DNA of 6,231 nt from an uncultured Chlorobiales bacterium. GTDB lineage: Bacteria; Bacteroidota; Chlorobiia; Chlorobiales; Chlorobiaceae. The position numbers and the translations under genes are program-made. Positions 1-5,930 of the stretch are shown here, piece after piece. The notes below the pieces were generated by a model, which was not told the DNA's origin, made no database searches, and saw nothing but the letters and a program-made list of their open reading frames with translations. Where the stretch lies: positions 1 to 6,231 of the forward strand of contig CAIUQW010000431.1 of assembly GCA_903901395.1 (NCBI GenBank). The letters run 5' to 3'. The first letter of the stretch is position 1; every line of letters starts with the position of its first letter.

Positions 1-339
1 CTCGCCTTCACCGACTGGCTTGAGACCGGACCGATGACGGATGGCGAGTGGACGGCGCTGAATACCTTCATGGTGTTTCCCTACATGGAGACGCTCGATG
101 GCTACGCGGCGCTCGCCGAAGCCGCCGGGCTGACGGTCGTCGAAAAGGAAGACCTCACGCCAGATTTCGCCACTCATGTCCAGACATACCTCGATATGGT
201 GCGGAACGACTTCCGTCAGGCGATTGTGGACAATTACGGGCAGGAGATGTACGACGCAGTCGAGCAAGGCATCACGCTCTGGCGCGACGCCTCGGCGGCA
301 GGCAAGGTGGGACGCGGGAGAGTGATCGCCCGCAAGTAG
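1..339 (+). CDS. SAM-dependent methyltransferase, C-terminal part (5' end outside window)
   Basis: The reading frame is open from the first base and ends at TAG 337-339, so the gene starts upstream of the window and about 112 C-terminal residues are visible. The piece starts with an AFTDW strand and continues with FMVFPYMETLDGY and LAEAAGLTVVEKEDLT. It ends in a helical stretch and a KVGRGRVIARK tail. This arrangement fits the C-terminal half of class I (UbiE/sarcosine-dimethylglycine N-methyltransferase-like) enzymes, where the last beta strands follow a lid that selects the substrate. The SAM-binding glycine motif would lie upstream, so it cannot be checked. The substrate cannot be named; a small amine such as sarcosine or dimethylglycine is only a guess. 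Base composition is GC-rich, like arsC/arsB, so this looks like core host DNA. An ATG at 34 lies inside the domain and is not the real start. Confidence 0.7.
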   Translation, partial: LAFTDWLETGPMTDGEWTALNTFMVFPYMETLDGYAALAEAAGLTVVEKEDLTPDFATHVQTYLDMVRNDFRQAIVDNYGQEMYDAVEQGITLWRDASAAGKVGRGRVIARK

Positions 340-345
340 TCAGAG

Positions 346-376
346 CGTGATGACGTGATGAGCGGTCAGCCGCTCA
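346..376. repeat. Tandem 8-bp duplication and adjoining hairpin after the methyltransferase gene
   Basis: CGTGATGA occurs twice in tandem (346-353 and 354-361). The second copy runs into a perfect 7-bp stem, TGAGCGG (359-365) and CCGCTCA (370-376), closed by a 4-nt loop. The hairpin lies 20 nt past the methyltransferase stop and could help end that transcript. No T-run follows on the plus strand, so it is not a classic intrinsic terminator. It also covers the stop codon of the arsB-like pseudogene on the other strand. Confidence 0.35.
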
Positions 377-689
377 CCACCACGCCAAACCACTTCTCCC
401 GAAACCACAGCGCGACGTTTACCAGAGCGATAAGCGCGGGGACTTCGACCAGCGGGCCGATGACCGCGGCGAAGGCTTCGCCGGAGTCGATGCCGAAGAC
501 GGCGACTGCTACAGCGATGGCAAGTTCGAAGTTGTTGCTCGCCGCCGTGAAGGAGAGCGTGGCGGTTTTCGGGTAGTCTGCGCCGATTTTGCGCCCCATC
601 CAGAAAGACTCGAGAAATCTGGCGATGAAGGGGAATGCCGAGATAAACGAAGACCGACGAGGCGATCTCACCGATGGTGTTCTCGATGC
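366..689 (-). pseudogene. arsB: Decayed partial copy of arsB (ACR3 arsenite efflux permease)
   Basis: On the minus strand this segment matches the 3' half of the intact arsB at 4370-5425. Over about 224 bp (380-605 against 4388-4611) I count 18 mismatches by hand, about 92% identity. Three lesions are visible. The 5' half is missing: homology stops near 689, equivalent to about residue 177 of the intact protein. Residues 203-270 are removed by a 204-bp in-frame deletion near 605-620. One extra base near 633-634 breaks the frame. The remaining readable frame keeps the FWMGRK, SNNFELA and PLVEVPAL membrane motifs. It ends with a different tail (GVVVSG) at the stop in 366-368. A product of about 100 residues without the conserved membrane cysteine could not transport arsenite. 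Many differences from the intact copy are third-position changes, so the copies probably diverged before this one broke, or it came from a related strain. Confidence 0.9.
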
Positions 690-795
690 TTTTTTATAGA
701 ATCATTTTTTTCTCTTGCTGGGTCAGGAACATGAAATTTGTCTAATAGAAAGAATTCTGTGATTTTGCATAGTCTATTGATATTGTTGTAAAAAA
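690..795. other. AT-rich junction region without a gene
   Basis: Base composition changes abruptly from GC-rich arsB-like DNA to AT-rich sequence with T-runs (690-696 and about 705-711). The stretch ends in an A-run just before the ATG at 796. I find no ORF, no stem long enough for a terminator and no convincing -35/-10 pair. It must contain any promoter for the NTPase gene that follows, but I cannot place one. Confidence 0.4.
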
Positions 796-2253
796 ATGCG
801 GGCCTCTTTTGATGCGATCATCGAGACCAGGTTGGCGAAAAGAGATTGTTTCGGAAAAATGGCAAATCGTATCAATCGAATGAACCAGTCAGCCGCGACA
901 TATCTGGATCGGCAGATCCGTGTGTTTATCTCTTCGACCTTCAGGGATATGCACGCGGAGCGGGATCACCTCGTCAAGGTGGTCTTCCCGGAGCTGCGCC
1001 GGCTGTGCGAATCGCGTGGCGTGACGTGGGGCGAGGTGGATTTGCGCTGGGGGGTGACTGACGAGGCGGCTGCCGAAGGCAAGGTGCTGCCGGTGTGCCT
1101 CGAAGAGATCAGTCGATGCAAGCCCTATTTCATCGGGCTGCTCGGCGAGCGCTACGGCTGGGTGCCGGAGAGCATTCCCGAAGAGCTGCTGGAACGCGAG
1201 CCATGGCTGAAGGAGCAGTTTGGCGAACACAAATCGGTTACCGAACTGGAGATTCTCCACGGCGTTTTGCGCAATCCCGAAATGGCCGAACATGCGTTCT
1301 TTTATTTCCGCGATCCAGCCTATGTGCAAACGATCCAAGAGGATAAGCGCACGGAGTTCGTCTCCGGCAGTCACGAGAACTATTCGAAGCTTGGGCAACT
1401 GAAGGAGCGCATCCGGCAAAGCGGGCTGCCCGTTCGCGAGAACTATGCCGATCCCGTAGCGCTGGGCAAGCTGGTGCTGGCCGACCTCAAAGCGGTGATC
1501 GATAAACGATGGCCCGAAGGCTCCGCGCCCGATCCGCTGACCCGCGATGCACTCGACCATGCCGCCTACGGGCGCAGCCGCCAGAAGGTTTACATCGGGC
1601 GACCGGGGGCGTTCGAGCGGCTCGATGCCCATGCGGTAGGCGACGGCGGCGAACCGCTCGTGATTCTCGGCGAATCGGGATCGGGCAAATCGGCGCTGCT
1701 GGCCAACTGGATTCACCGCTACCGGCAGGCGCATCCCGATGCCATCGTGCTGGAGCACTACATCGGCGCAACGCCCACCAGCGCGGATTGGGCCTCGATG
1801 CTCCGGCGCATCATGGGCGAGTTCAAGCCGCGGTTCGGCATCGGCGAGGAGGTTCCCGAACATCCCGATGCGTTGCGCAGCGCCTTCCCGAACTGGCTCT
1901 ACATGGCCGCCGCCAAGGACCGCATCGTGCTCGTGCTCGACGCGCTCAACCAGTTGGAAGACCGGGAAGGCGCTCACGACCTGCTCTGGCTGCCGCCGGT
2001 CATGCCGGAGAACTTGCGCCTGTTGGTCTCGACGCTGCCGGGCCGCGCGCTGGATGAAATCACCCGGCGCGACTGGCCGGTGTTCAAGGTCGAACCGCTC
2101 GATGTTGACGAGCGAAAGGAGCTGATCCGCCAGTTTCTCTTCGGCTATGGCCGTCAACTCAGCCCCGCCCGCCCTTACGCGCTTCGGCCTGATGCCCACC
2201 GTCGAACTCGATGCGCGGAATTTGCGCACAATCTCGGAGTGGCTGTGGGATAG
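796..2253 (+). CDS. DUF4062-NACHT/STAND-type NTPase, C-terminally truncated
   Basis: Residues 41-125 form a DUF4062 domain: RVFISSTFRDMHAERD, then the signature DLRWGVTDE (82-90), then YFIGLLGERYGWVP. A linker leads to a STAND/AAA NTPase core with a Walker A P-loop GESGSGKS at 292-299, a Walker B strand IVLVLDALNQLED at 377-389, and VSTLPG at 411-416. Proteins of this build resemble the TEP1/NPHP3 group and usually carry long C-terminal WD40 or TPR repeats that act as sensors. Bacterial relatives are often suspected of antiviral or signalling roles. Here the protein stops at 485 residues. After YGRQLSPAR (451-459) the family-like sequence ends, and 26 unrelated residues come from reading a neighbouring remnant out of frame. 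The sensor part is lost, so this is probably non-functional or a decoupled fragment. The start is uncertain: there is no ribosome site at 796, and ATG 859 or ATG 880 sits nearer the domain. Base composition is GC-rich, unlike the HNH gene downstream. Confidence 0.75.
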   Translation: MRASFDAIIETRLAKRDCFGKMANRINRMNQSAATYLDRQIRVFISSTFRDMHAERDHLVKVVFPELRRLCESRGVTWGEVDLRWGVTDEAAAEGKVLPVCLEEISRCKPYFIGLLGERYGWVPESIPEELLEREPWLKEQFGEHKSVTELEILHGVLRNPEMAEHAFFYFRDPAYVQTIQEDKRTEFVSGSHENYSKLGQLKERIRQSGLPVRENYADPVALGKLVLADLKAVIDKRWPEGSAPDPLTRDALDHAAYGRSRQKVYIGRPGAFERLDAHAVGDGGEPLVILGESGSGKSALLANWIHRYRQAHPDAIVLEHYIGATPTSADWASMLRRIMGEFKPRFGIGEEVPEHPDALRSAFPNWLYMAAAKDRIVLVLDALNQLEDREGAHDLLWLPPVMPENLRLLVSTLPGRALDEITRRDWPVFKVEPLDVDERKELIRQFLFGYGRQLSPARPYALRPDAHRRTRCAEFAHNLGVAVG

Positions 2254-2296
2254 CTACGACCCGAAGTTCCAGTCGCCGGACTGCCCCGCGAAGTGA
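2171..2296 (+). pseudogene. 3' remnant of a probable c-type cytochrome gene
   Basis: From about 2171 the second frame reads ALTRFGLMPTVELDARNL, then RTISEWLWDSYDP, ending at TGA 2294-2296. An MPxxxLxxxxLxxISEW(L/I) ending is typical of class I c-type cytochromes: the methionine is the distal haem ligand and the following helix packs on the haem. The CXXCH haem-binding motif and the whole N-terminal part are absent, and there is no start codon or ribosome site of its own. The piece begins where the NTPase gene loses family similarity and sits in a different frame. It therefore looks like the far side of a deletion that removed the end of the NTPase gene and the beginning of the cytochrome gene. 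The cytochrome assignment rests on a short motif; the presence of a foreign 3' gene end is more secure than its name. Confidence 0.45.
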
Positions 2297-2322
2297 TTCG
2301 TTTTATCACGTTTGCGTCTGCG

Positions 2323-2356
2323 ACAGCGCTAATGCCTTTGCCGGTTTCAGCGCTGT
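2323..2356 (+). terminator. Possible terminator hairpin after the cytochrome remnant
   Basis: A perfect 8-bp inverted repeat, ACAGCGCT (2323-2330) and AGCGCTGT (2349-2356), encloses an 18-nt loop. It lies 26 bp past the stop of the cytochrome remnant, where a terminator would be expected. The downstream sequence (TTCGGTTTCTG) is only moderately T-rich, so this is a weak intrinsic terminator at best. Confidence 0.3.
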
Positions 2357-2388
2357 TTCGGTTTCTGTATCAGTTCAGATGATGGTTG

Positions 2389-2417
2389 TTGTTTGGCAGA
2401 TGATTTTGCGCTAATAT
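2389..2417 (+). promoter_or_regulatory. Candidate sigma-70-type promoter for hicBA
   Basis: TTGTTT (2389-2394) and TAATAT (2412-2417) are 17 bp apart. This fits a housekeeping promoter, with a start near 2424 and a leader of about 120 nt before hicB. The remainder of 2297-2542 has no gene that I can support. The match is by eye only, and the long leader makes the assignment tentative. Confidence 0.3.
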
Positions 2418-2542
2418 CTCAGGTTGTTGATTTTAAGGGTTAGCGGCGGTCAAAACTGCGGCGATCTGTGCTCGTGTTTTTAACCGTTTCGCAGTCCATC
2501 GGGCTTGGCGACACATGAACGACAACCAACAGGTGATCTACC

Positions 2543-2749
2543 ATGAAATTTTCAGTGACCATTGATCGTGATGAATACGGCGTCTGGATTGCGGAGTGCC
2601 CTTCGATTCCGGGTTGCGTCAGCCAGGGCGCAACAAAAGATGAAGCGTTAGAAAACATCAAGGAAGCCATTCAATTGTGCTTGGAGGTACGTGCGGAAAA
2701 AGGAATTCCATTGACGATTGAAACAAGGCAAGTCGAGGTAAACGCCTGA
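2543..2749 (+). CDS. hicB: HicB-family antitoxin (short form)
   Basis: This 68-residue protein has the HicB core: MKFSVTIDRDEYGVWIAECP, then the PSIPGCVSQGAT loop, then a helix DEALENIKEAIQLCLEVR. HicB folds as a degenerate RNase H-like domain that binds and blocks the HicA toxin. Only that domain is present. The C-terminal ribbon-helix-helix or HTH found in longer HicB proteins is missing, so DNA-binding autoregulation is not evident. A good ribosome site, AGGTG at 2531-2535, lies 7 nt before the ATG and supports this start. The stop TGA (2747-2749) shares its A with the start codon of hicA, so the two genes are translationally linked with the antitoxin first. GC content is intermediate between the GC-rich flanks and the AT-rich HNH gene. 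Confidence 0.92.
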   Translation: MKFSVTIDRDEYGVWIAECPSIPGCVSQGATKDEALENIKEAIQLCLEVRAEKGIPLTIETRQVEVNA

Positions 2750-2970
2750 TGCCTCCGTTGCCAACATTGAGCGGGAGAGAAGTCGTTCGGGTATTTGAAA
2801 GATTTGGATGGAGTGTTGCTCGCCAAAAAGGAAGTCACATCATTTTGGCGAAGGATGACCATATCGCCACGTTATCGGTTCCCGATCATAAAGAGGTAGC
2901 AAAAGGAACCCTTCGCAGCTTAATAAGGGCTGCGGGTCTCACGGTTTCGGAATTCAATGAGAAAATTTAG
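2749..2970 (+). CDS. hicA: HicA-family mRNA interferase toxin
   Basis: This 73-residue protein has the HicA/YcfA layout: an N-terminal SGREVVRVFERFGW helix and turn, the RQKGSHIIL strand carrying the conserved catalytic histidine (H30), then VPDHKEVAKGTLRSLIRAAGL. HicA has a double-stranded-RNA-binding-like fold and cleaves mRNA when not held by HicB, stopping translation. All the key residues seem present and the length is typical, so the toxin should be active. It overlaps hicB by one base, and a GAGG at 2735-2738 inside hicB can serve as ribosome site. In many loci hicA comes first; here hicB leads, a known alternative order. Its location between broken genes suggests it may help keep this accessory segment in the genome. 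Confidence 0.93.
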   Translation: MPPLPTLSGREVVRVFERFGWSVARQKGSHIILAKDDHIATLSVPDHKEVAKGTLRSLIRAAGLTVSEFNEKI

Positions 2971-3003
2971 CGCCAAAATGTTGCAAAGTTGCGTCGTAAT
3001 GCG

Positions 3004-3032
3004 TGTCAAGCTTTGCGATTGCATCTTATAAT
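3004..3032 (+). promoter_or_regulatory. Promoter for the HNH gene
   Basis: A perfect TATAAT -10 box (3027-3032) lies 17 bp from a weak -35 candidate, TGTCAA (3004-3009). The predicted start near 3039 would give a leader of about 58 nt before ATG 3097. A 6-bp inverted repeat, GCAAAG (2983-2988) and CTTTGC (3011-3016), spans the -35 area and could be an operator, though it may be chance. Confidence 0.5.
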
Positions 3033-3048
3033 AGGCTGTAATTCAAAA

Positions 3049-3067
3049 ATCCGCAGTTTAGGCGGAT
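3049..3067. promoter_or_regulatory. Hairpin in the leader of the HNH gene
   Basis: ATCCGC (3049-3054) and GCGGAT (3062-3067) form a perfect 6-bp stem with a 7-nt loop, about 30 nt before the HNH start codon. On the plus strand no T-run follows, so it could be a leader structure. On the minus strand a run of T follows the stem directly, which resembles a short intrinsic terminator; however, no minus-strand gene is seen above it before arsB's own 3' side. Confidence 0.35.
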
Positions 3068-3096
3068 CAGTATAAACATTGTTAAGGGTAAAAAGA

Positions 3097-4041
3097 ATGG
3101 AGGCAATGAGCTATTTTGATACAAACTACGAAGTTTCGGCTTCTTATCTAAGTATTGAAAAAGGAAATAAGCAATTCATAGGTAGCAAAGAAAATCGTAC
3201 TTGCCGCTATTGTGGGAAGACAAAGCCCGATGTTACATTTAGGTTAGAAGCTCATGCCATACCCGAATTCACAGGTAATAAATCGCTTATAGCATATGAC
3301 GAGTGCGATGTTTGTAACGAGAAATTTAGCCGCTTAGTGGAAGATCACTTTGGAAAGTATCTTGGTGTATTGAGGACTCTTTCTCAAGTACATGGAAAAA
3401 AAGGTGTGCCCACATATAAGGGCAAGGATGGAAAATCAAGAATAGAAATGGAGGCAGCAGGATTACACGTTAAGGGATACGAGGAGGACCCTATATTTGA
3501 AATAAATGAAGAGTCGAAAAGGGTAACTGTAACTGCACATAGGCAGCCCTATGTTCCTGCTGCTGTTTTCAAATGCCTAGTTAAAATGGCAATAGCTATC
3601 GCACCTTCTTCAGTGCTGGGGGATTTGCAGCATTTATGTAAGTGGATTCTTGAAGATAGTCATACATATGAATCATTCCCATACAAACCCTTGATGGTGT
3701 TCGAGCAATTTACTCCTGGTCCAATGCCTTACAAGGGAATCACTCTGCTTCTGCTAAGACGAAAACAGAGCGTAAAAGATGTTCCCTATCTACAGTTTAT
3801 TGTTGCTTTTGGCAATACCATGTATCAAATAGTTTTGCCAATGCCTCAGCAGGATAAAGAAATACTAAAAAAGCAAATACAATTATTCCTATTCCCGGTA
3901 CCTTTCAGTGAAGGTTATGAATATGGAAAAACAGCCGTTTATCAGTTAGACCTGAGTAGGTATGAAATAGTGAGAAATGAGCCGCATGTAATGCATATGA
4001 GTTATGAGTCGGCAGAAAAGAAAGAAACCCTTAACAATTAG
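3097..4041 (+). CDS. HNH endonuclease-like protein (HNH_5 type), probably horizontally acquired
   Basis: This 314-residue protein has a zinc-ribbon HNH module near its N-terminus: CRYC (C36, C39), then EAHAIPEFTGN with H53 in the HxIPE motif, then CDVCN (C70, C73, N74) followed by EKFSRLVEDHFG. Two CxxC pairs around a histidine-IPE core are the hallmark of HNH_5-like nucleases, which coordinate a structural zinc and cut DNA through a metal bound by His/Asn. The remaining 220 residues are not recognised; they mix beta-rich and helical stretches and show no signal peptide or membrane segment. ATG 3097 is preferred because AAGGG at 3084-3088 lies 8 nt upstream; TTG 3079 and ATG 3106 are alternatives. 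The gene is clearly AT-rich compared with its GC-rich flanks, with one sampled line near 30% GC, which points to foreign origin. Its role is unknown; a defence or mobile-element function is plausible from the fold and the company, not proven. Confidence 0.7.
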   Translation: MEAMSYFDTNYEVSASYLSIEKGNKQFIGSKENRTCRYCGKTKPDVTFRLEAHAIPEFTGNKSLIAYDECDVCNEKFSRLVEDHFGKYLGVLRTLSQVHGKKGVPTYKGKDGKSRIEMEAAGLHVKGYEEDPIFEINEESKRVTVTAHRQPYVPAAVFKCLVKMAIAIAPSSVLGDLQHLCKWILEDSHTYESFPYKPLMVFEQFTPGPMPYKGITLLLLRRKQSVKDVPYLQFIVAFGNTMYQIVLPMPQQDKEILKKQIQLFLFPVPFSEGYEYGKTAVYQLDLSRYEIVRNEPHVMHMSYESAEKKETLNN

Positions 4042-4193
4042 CTCCAGCGGGCAGCAAGGCGTTAGACGATAATAGTAGCTGTTGTATCCCAGATTTTTTG
4101 TCAGAAAATATTTACATTCTCAAATTCACATCAGCTTTCATGATCTTTCAACTGACGGCATCGTGGATAGATATTTGAAGCCATAACTGCGTC
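4042..4193. other. Intergenic stretch between the HNH gene and the arsB side
   Basis: This is AT-rich sequence with one T-run (about 4091-4097) but no stem strong enough in front of it to call a terminator. The GCGTTAGAC at 4059-4067 resembles the 3' end of an integron attC site, but the rest of such a site is not present. I see no gene here. Confidence 0.4.
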
Positions 4194-4340
4194 TTACTTT
4201 TCTCCCTTCTTCCCCTTACTATTTTCCAGAACTTTCTTTGAAATCCCCTCTTCGATGTCCGAGGAGAGCGTGAGGCTTCTGAACAGGTCGAGCAGGTTTT
4301 GCTGGATGTTGAGGTTGAGCATGTTCTGTTTCTTTTCCAT
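4194..4340 (-). CDS. Doubtful small ORF downstream of arsB, 48 residues
   Basis: From ATG 4338-4340 the minus strand encodes a 48-residue, lysine-rich, hydrophilic peptide (MEKKQNMLNLNIQQNLLDLF at its start) ending in KGKKGEK. It follows arsB by 29 bp on the same strand, so it could be a third cistron of the arsenic operon. No ribosome site is visible and I do not recognise a family. The frame can be extended to 4412, but that would overlap the arsB 3' end. It may equally be the tail of a gene broken when the accessory DNA arrived, or simply an open frame. Confidence 0.25.
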   Translation of the reverse strand: MEKKQNMLNLNIQQNLLDLFRSLTLSSDIEEGISKKVLENSKGKKGEK

Positions 4341-4369
4341 CGTCGTAAAGATTTTTGTTTGCAATCGGC

Positions 4370-5425
4370 TTATGCGTTGCTTGCGTCTCCAAACCACTTC
4401 TCCCGAAACCACAGCGCGACGTTCACCAAGGCGATGAGCGCGGGGACTTCCACCAGCGGGCCGATGACGGCGGCGAAGGCTTCACCGGAGTTGATGCCGA
4501 AAACGGCCACTGCGACCGCGATGGCGAGTTCGAAGTTGTTACTTGCCGCCGTGAATGAGAGCGTGGCGGTTTTCGGGTAGTCCGCGCCGATTTTGCGCCC
4601 CATCCAGAACGACATCAGAAACATAATCACGAAGTAGAGCAAGAGCGGAATGGCGATGCGCACGACATCCATCGGGATGCGGACGATGTATTCGCCCTTG
4701 AGCGAGAACATCACCACGATGGTGAAAAGCAGCGCCACGAGCGTGAGCGGGCTGATTTTCGGAATGAATGACTGCTCGTACCACTCGCGCCCTTTCAGCC
4801 GGAGCATCACGAAGCGGGTCAGAAATCCGGCGATGAAGGGGATGCCGAGGTAGACGAAAACCGACGAGGCGATTTCGGCGATGGTGATTTCGACGCGAAT
4901 CGACGTGAGGCCGAGCCAGCCGGGCAGCACCGTCAGAAACACCCAAGCATAGACCGAAAAGAAGAGCACCTGAAAGATCGAGTTGAAGGCCACGAGACCG
5001 GCGGCGTACTCAGTGTCGCCCTTGGCCAGCTCGTTCCAGACAATCACCATCGCGATGCAGCGGGCCAGCCCGATCATGATCAGTCCGGCCATGTAATGCG
5101 GCATGTCGTGGAGGAGCAGCACGGCGAGCGCGAACATGAGCACCGGCCCGATCACCCAGTTCTGCACGAGCGAAAGCGCCAGCACCTTTGTGTTGCGAAA
5201 TACGTCGCCAAGCTCCTCGTACTTCACCTTGGCGAGCGGCGGATACATCATGACGATCAACCCAATGGCAATGGGAATGTTCGTCGTGCCGCTCTGGAAG
5301 CGGTTCCAGAATCCGGCGATCTGCGGGTAGAGATAGCCCGACAGCACACCGACGCCCATCGCAAGAAATATCCAGAGCGTCAGATAGCGGTCGAGAAAGG
5401 AGAGTTGTTTTGTCGTGTTACTCAT
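4370..5425 (-). CDS. arsB: ACR3-type arsenite efflux permease
   Basis: This inner-membrane protein exports arsenite, the product of ArsC, using the proton-motive force. At 351 residues, with about ten hydrophobic segments, it has the normal ACR3 (bile acid:sodium symporter superfamily) size. Visible family marks include the [14 protein letters not shown] helix (54-67), the [13 protein letters not shown] segment with the conserved thiol that binds arsenite (C123), SNNFELAIA (295-303) and PLVEVPAL with the conserved acidic residue E326. ACR3 is unrelated to the E. coli ArsB of the ion-transporter superfamily, although both carry the same gene symbol. The start ATG 5423-5425 overlaps the arsC stop as ATGA. 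A ribosome site (GAGG, complement of 5435-5438) lies inside arsC, 9 nt upstream, so the two proteins are probably made together. Its last 224 bp are duplicated in the pseudogene near the window start. Confidence 0.95.
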   Translation of the reverse strand: MSNTTKQLSFLDRYLTLWIFLAMGVGVLSGYLYPQIAGFWNRFQSGTTNIPIAIGLIVMMYPPLAKVKYEELGDVFRNTKVLALSLVQNWVIGPVLMFALAVLLLHDMPHYMAGLIMIGLARCIAMVIVWNELAKGDTEYAAGLVAFNSIFQVLFFSVYAWVFLTVLPGWLGLTSIRVEITIAEIASSVFVYLGIPFIAGFLTRFVMLRLKGREWYEQSFIPKISPLTLVALLFTIVVMFSLKGEYIVRIPMDVVRIAIPLLLYFVIMFLMSFWMGRKIGADYPKTATLSFTAASNNFELAIAVAVAVFGINSGEAFAAVIGPLVEVPALIALVNVALWFREKWFGDASNA

Positions 5426-5856
5426 GATTTTTCGCCTCGGATGGTTTCGCGCCAGAACTCCCTGAACCGCGCTTCGATCTCGTCGCGCACCCGCCGGAAG
5501 ACGGCGAGCACCTCCTCGGCGCTGCCGGTGGCTGCCGCCGGGTCGTCGAAGCCGATGTGCAGACGGTGTTTGACCACGCCGGTGAACACCGGGCAGCTCT
5601 CCTTCGCGCCGTCGCAGACCGTGATGACGTAATCGAACGGCCTGTCGAGAAATTCGTCCACCTTTTTCGGATGGCTTCCGGCAAGGTCGATCCCTTTTTC
5701 ACGCATGATCTGAACCGCCAGTGGATGAACTGCCGATGCGGGGATCGTGCCCGCCGAGTGAACATCCAGCCCGGTATCGAACGAACGCAGAAATCCCTCC
5801 GCCATCTGGCTCCGGCACGAATTGCCGGTGCAGAGGATAAGTATCGATGGGTTCAT
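5422..5856 (-). CDS. arsC: Arsenate reductase, thioredoxin-coupled (LMW-PTP-like) type
   Basis: This cytosolic enzyme reduces arsenate to arsenite for export by the adjoining permease. The 144-residue protein has the low-molecular-weight phosphatase fold: the N-terminal P-loop CTGNSCR with nucleophile C9 in a CX5R frame, SAGT at 34-37, and the redox pair C81 and C88 in [10 protein letters not shown]. The D105-P106 pair supplies the general acid near the end of the domain. Three cysteines spaced like C10/C82/C89 of the pI258 enzyme mark the thioredoxin-dependent class rather than the glutaredoxin-dependent E. coli class. ATG 5854-5856 is chosen because the protein then starts MNPSILILC, right at the first strand. 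Longer starts up to 6147 would translate the palindromic repeat upstream. No clear ribosome site precedes this ATG. The gene is first in the arsC-arsB operon, and no arsR regulator is visible in the window. Confidence 0.95.
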   Translation of the reverse strand: MNPSILILCTGNSCRSQMAEGFLRSFDTGLDVHSAGTIPASAVHPLAVQIMREKGIDLAGSHPKKVDEFLDRPFDYVITVCDGAKESCPVFTGVVKHRLHIGFDDPAAATGSAEEVLAVFRRVRDEIEARFREFWRETIRGEKS

Positions 5857-5930
5857 GGGTTGAATAGTGTTTGTGGTTGACGCTTTTTGTTGAAACAGAA
5901 ATCGGGCATTCATCAGCGTTACGGGCACAG

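Noticed and set aside
355..576. Plus-strand 73-residue frame near the left end, with a similar frame at 4299-4580
   Set aside because: The two look alike only because both are antisense to the duplicated arsB 3' end.
889..2229. Long minus-strand open frame of 446 residues opposite the NTPase gene
   Set aside because: It is the antisense shadow of a GC-rich gene. The plus strand encodes recognisable DUF4062 and Walker motifs, and the antisense product shows no family features.
4029..4067. attC-like integron site after the HNH gene (CCTTAAC at 4029-4035 and GTTAGAC at 4061-4067)
   Set aside because: The GTTAGAC half fits the consensus, but the partner matches only in part and pairs over 4 bases. 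The whole is 39 nt, shorter than known attC sites, and there is no integrase or second site.
5096..5632. Plus-strand frame of 178 residues across the arsB/arsC junction
   Set aside because: It is the complement of two well-supported minus-strand genes, and the product is unrecognisable.
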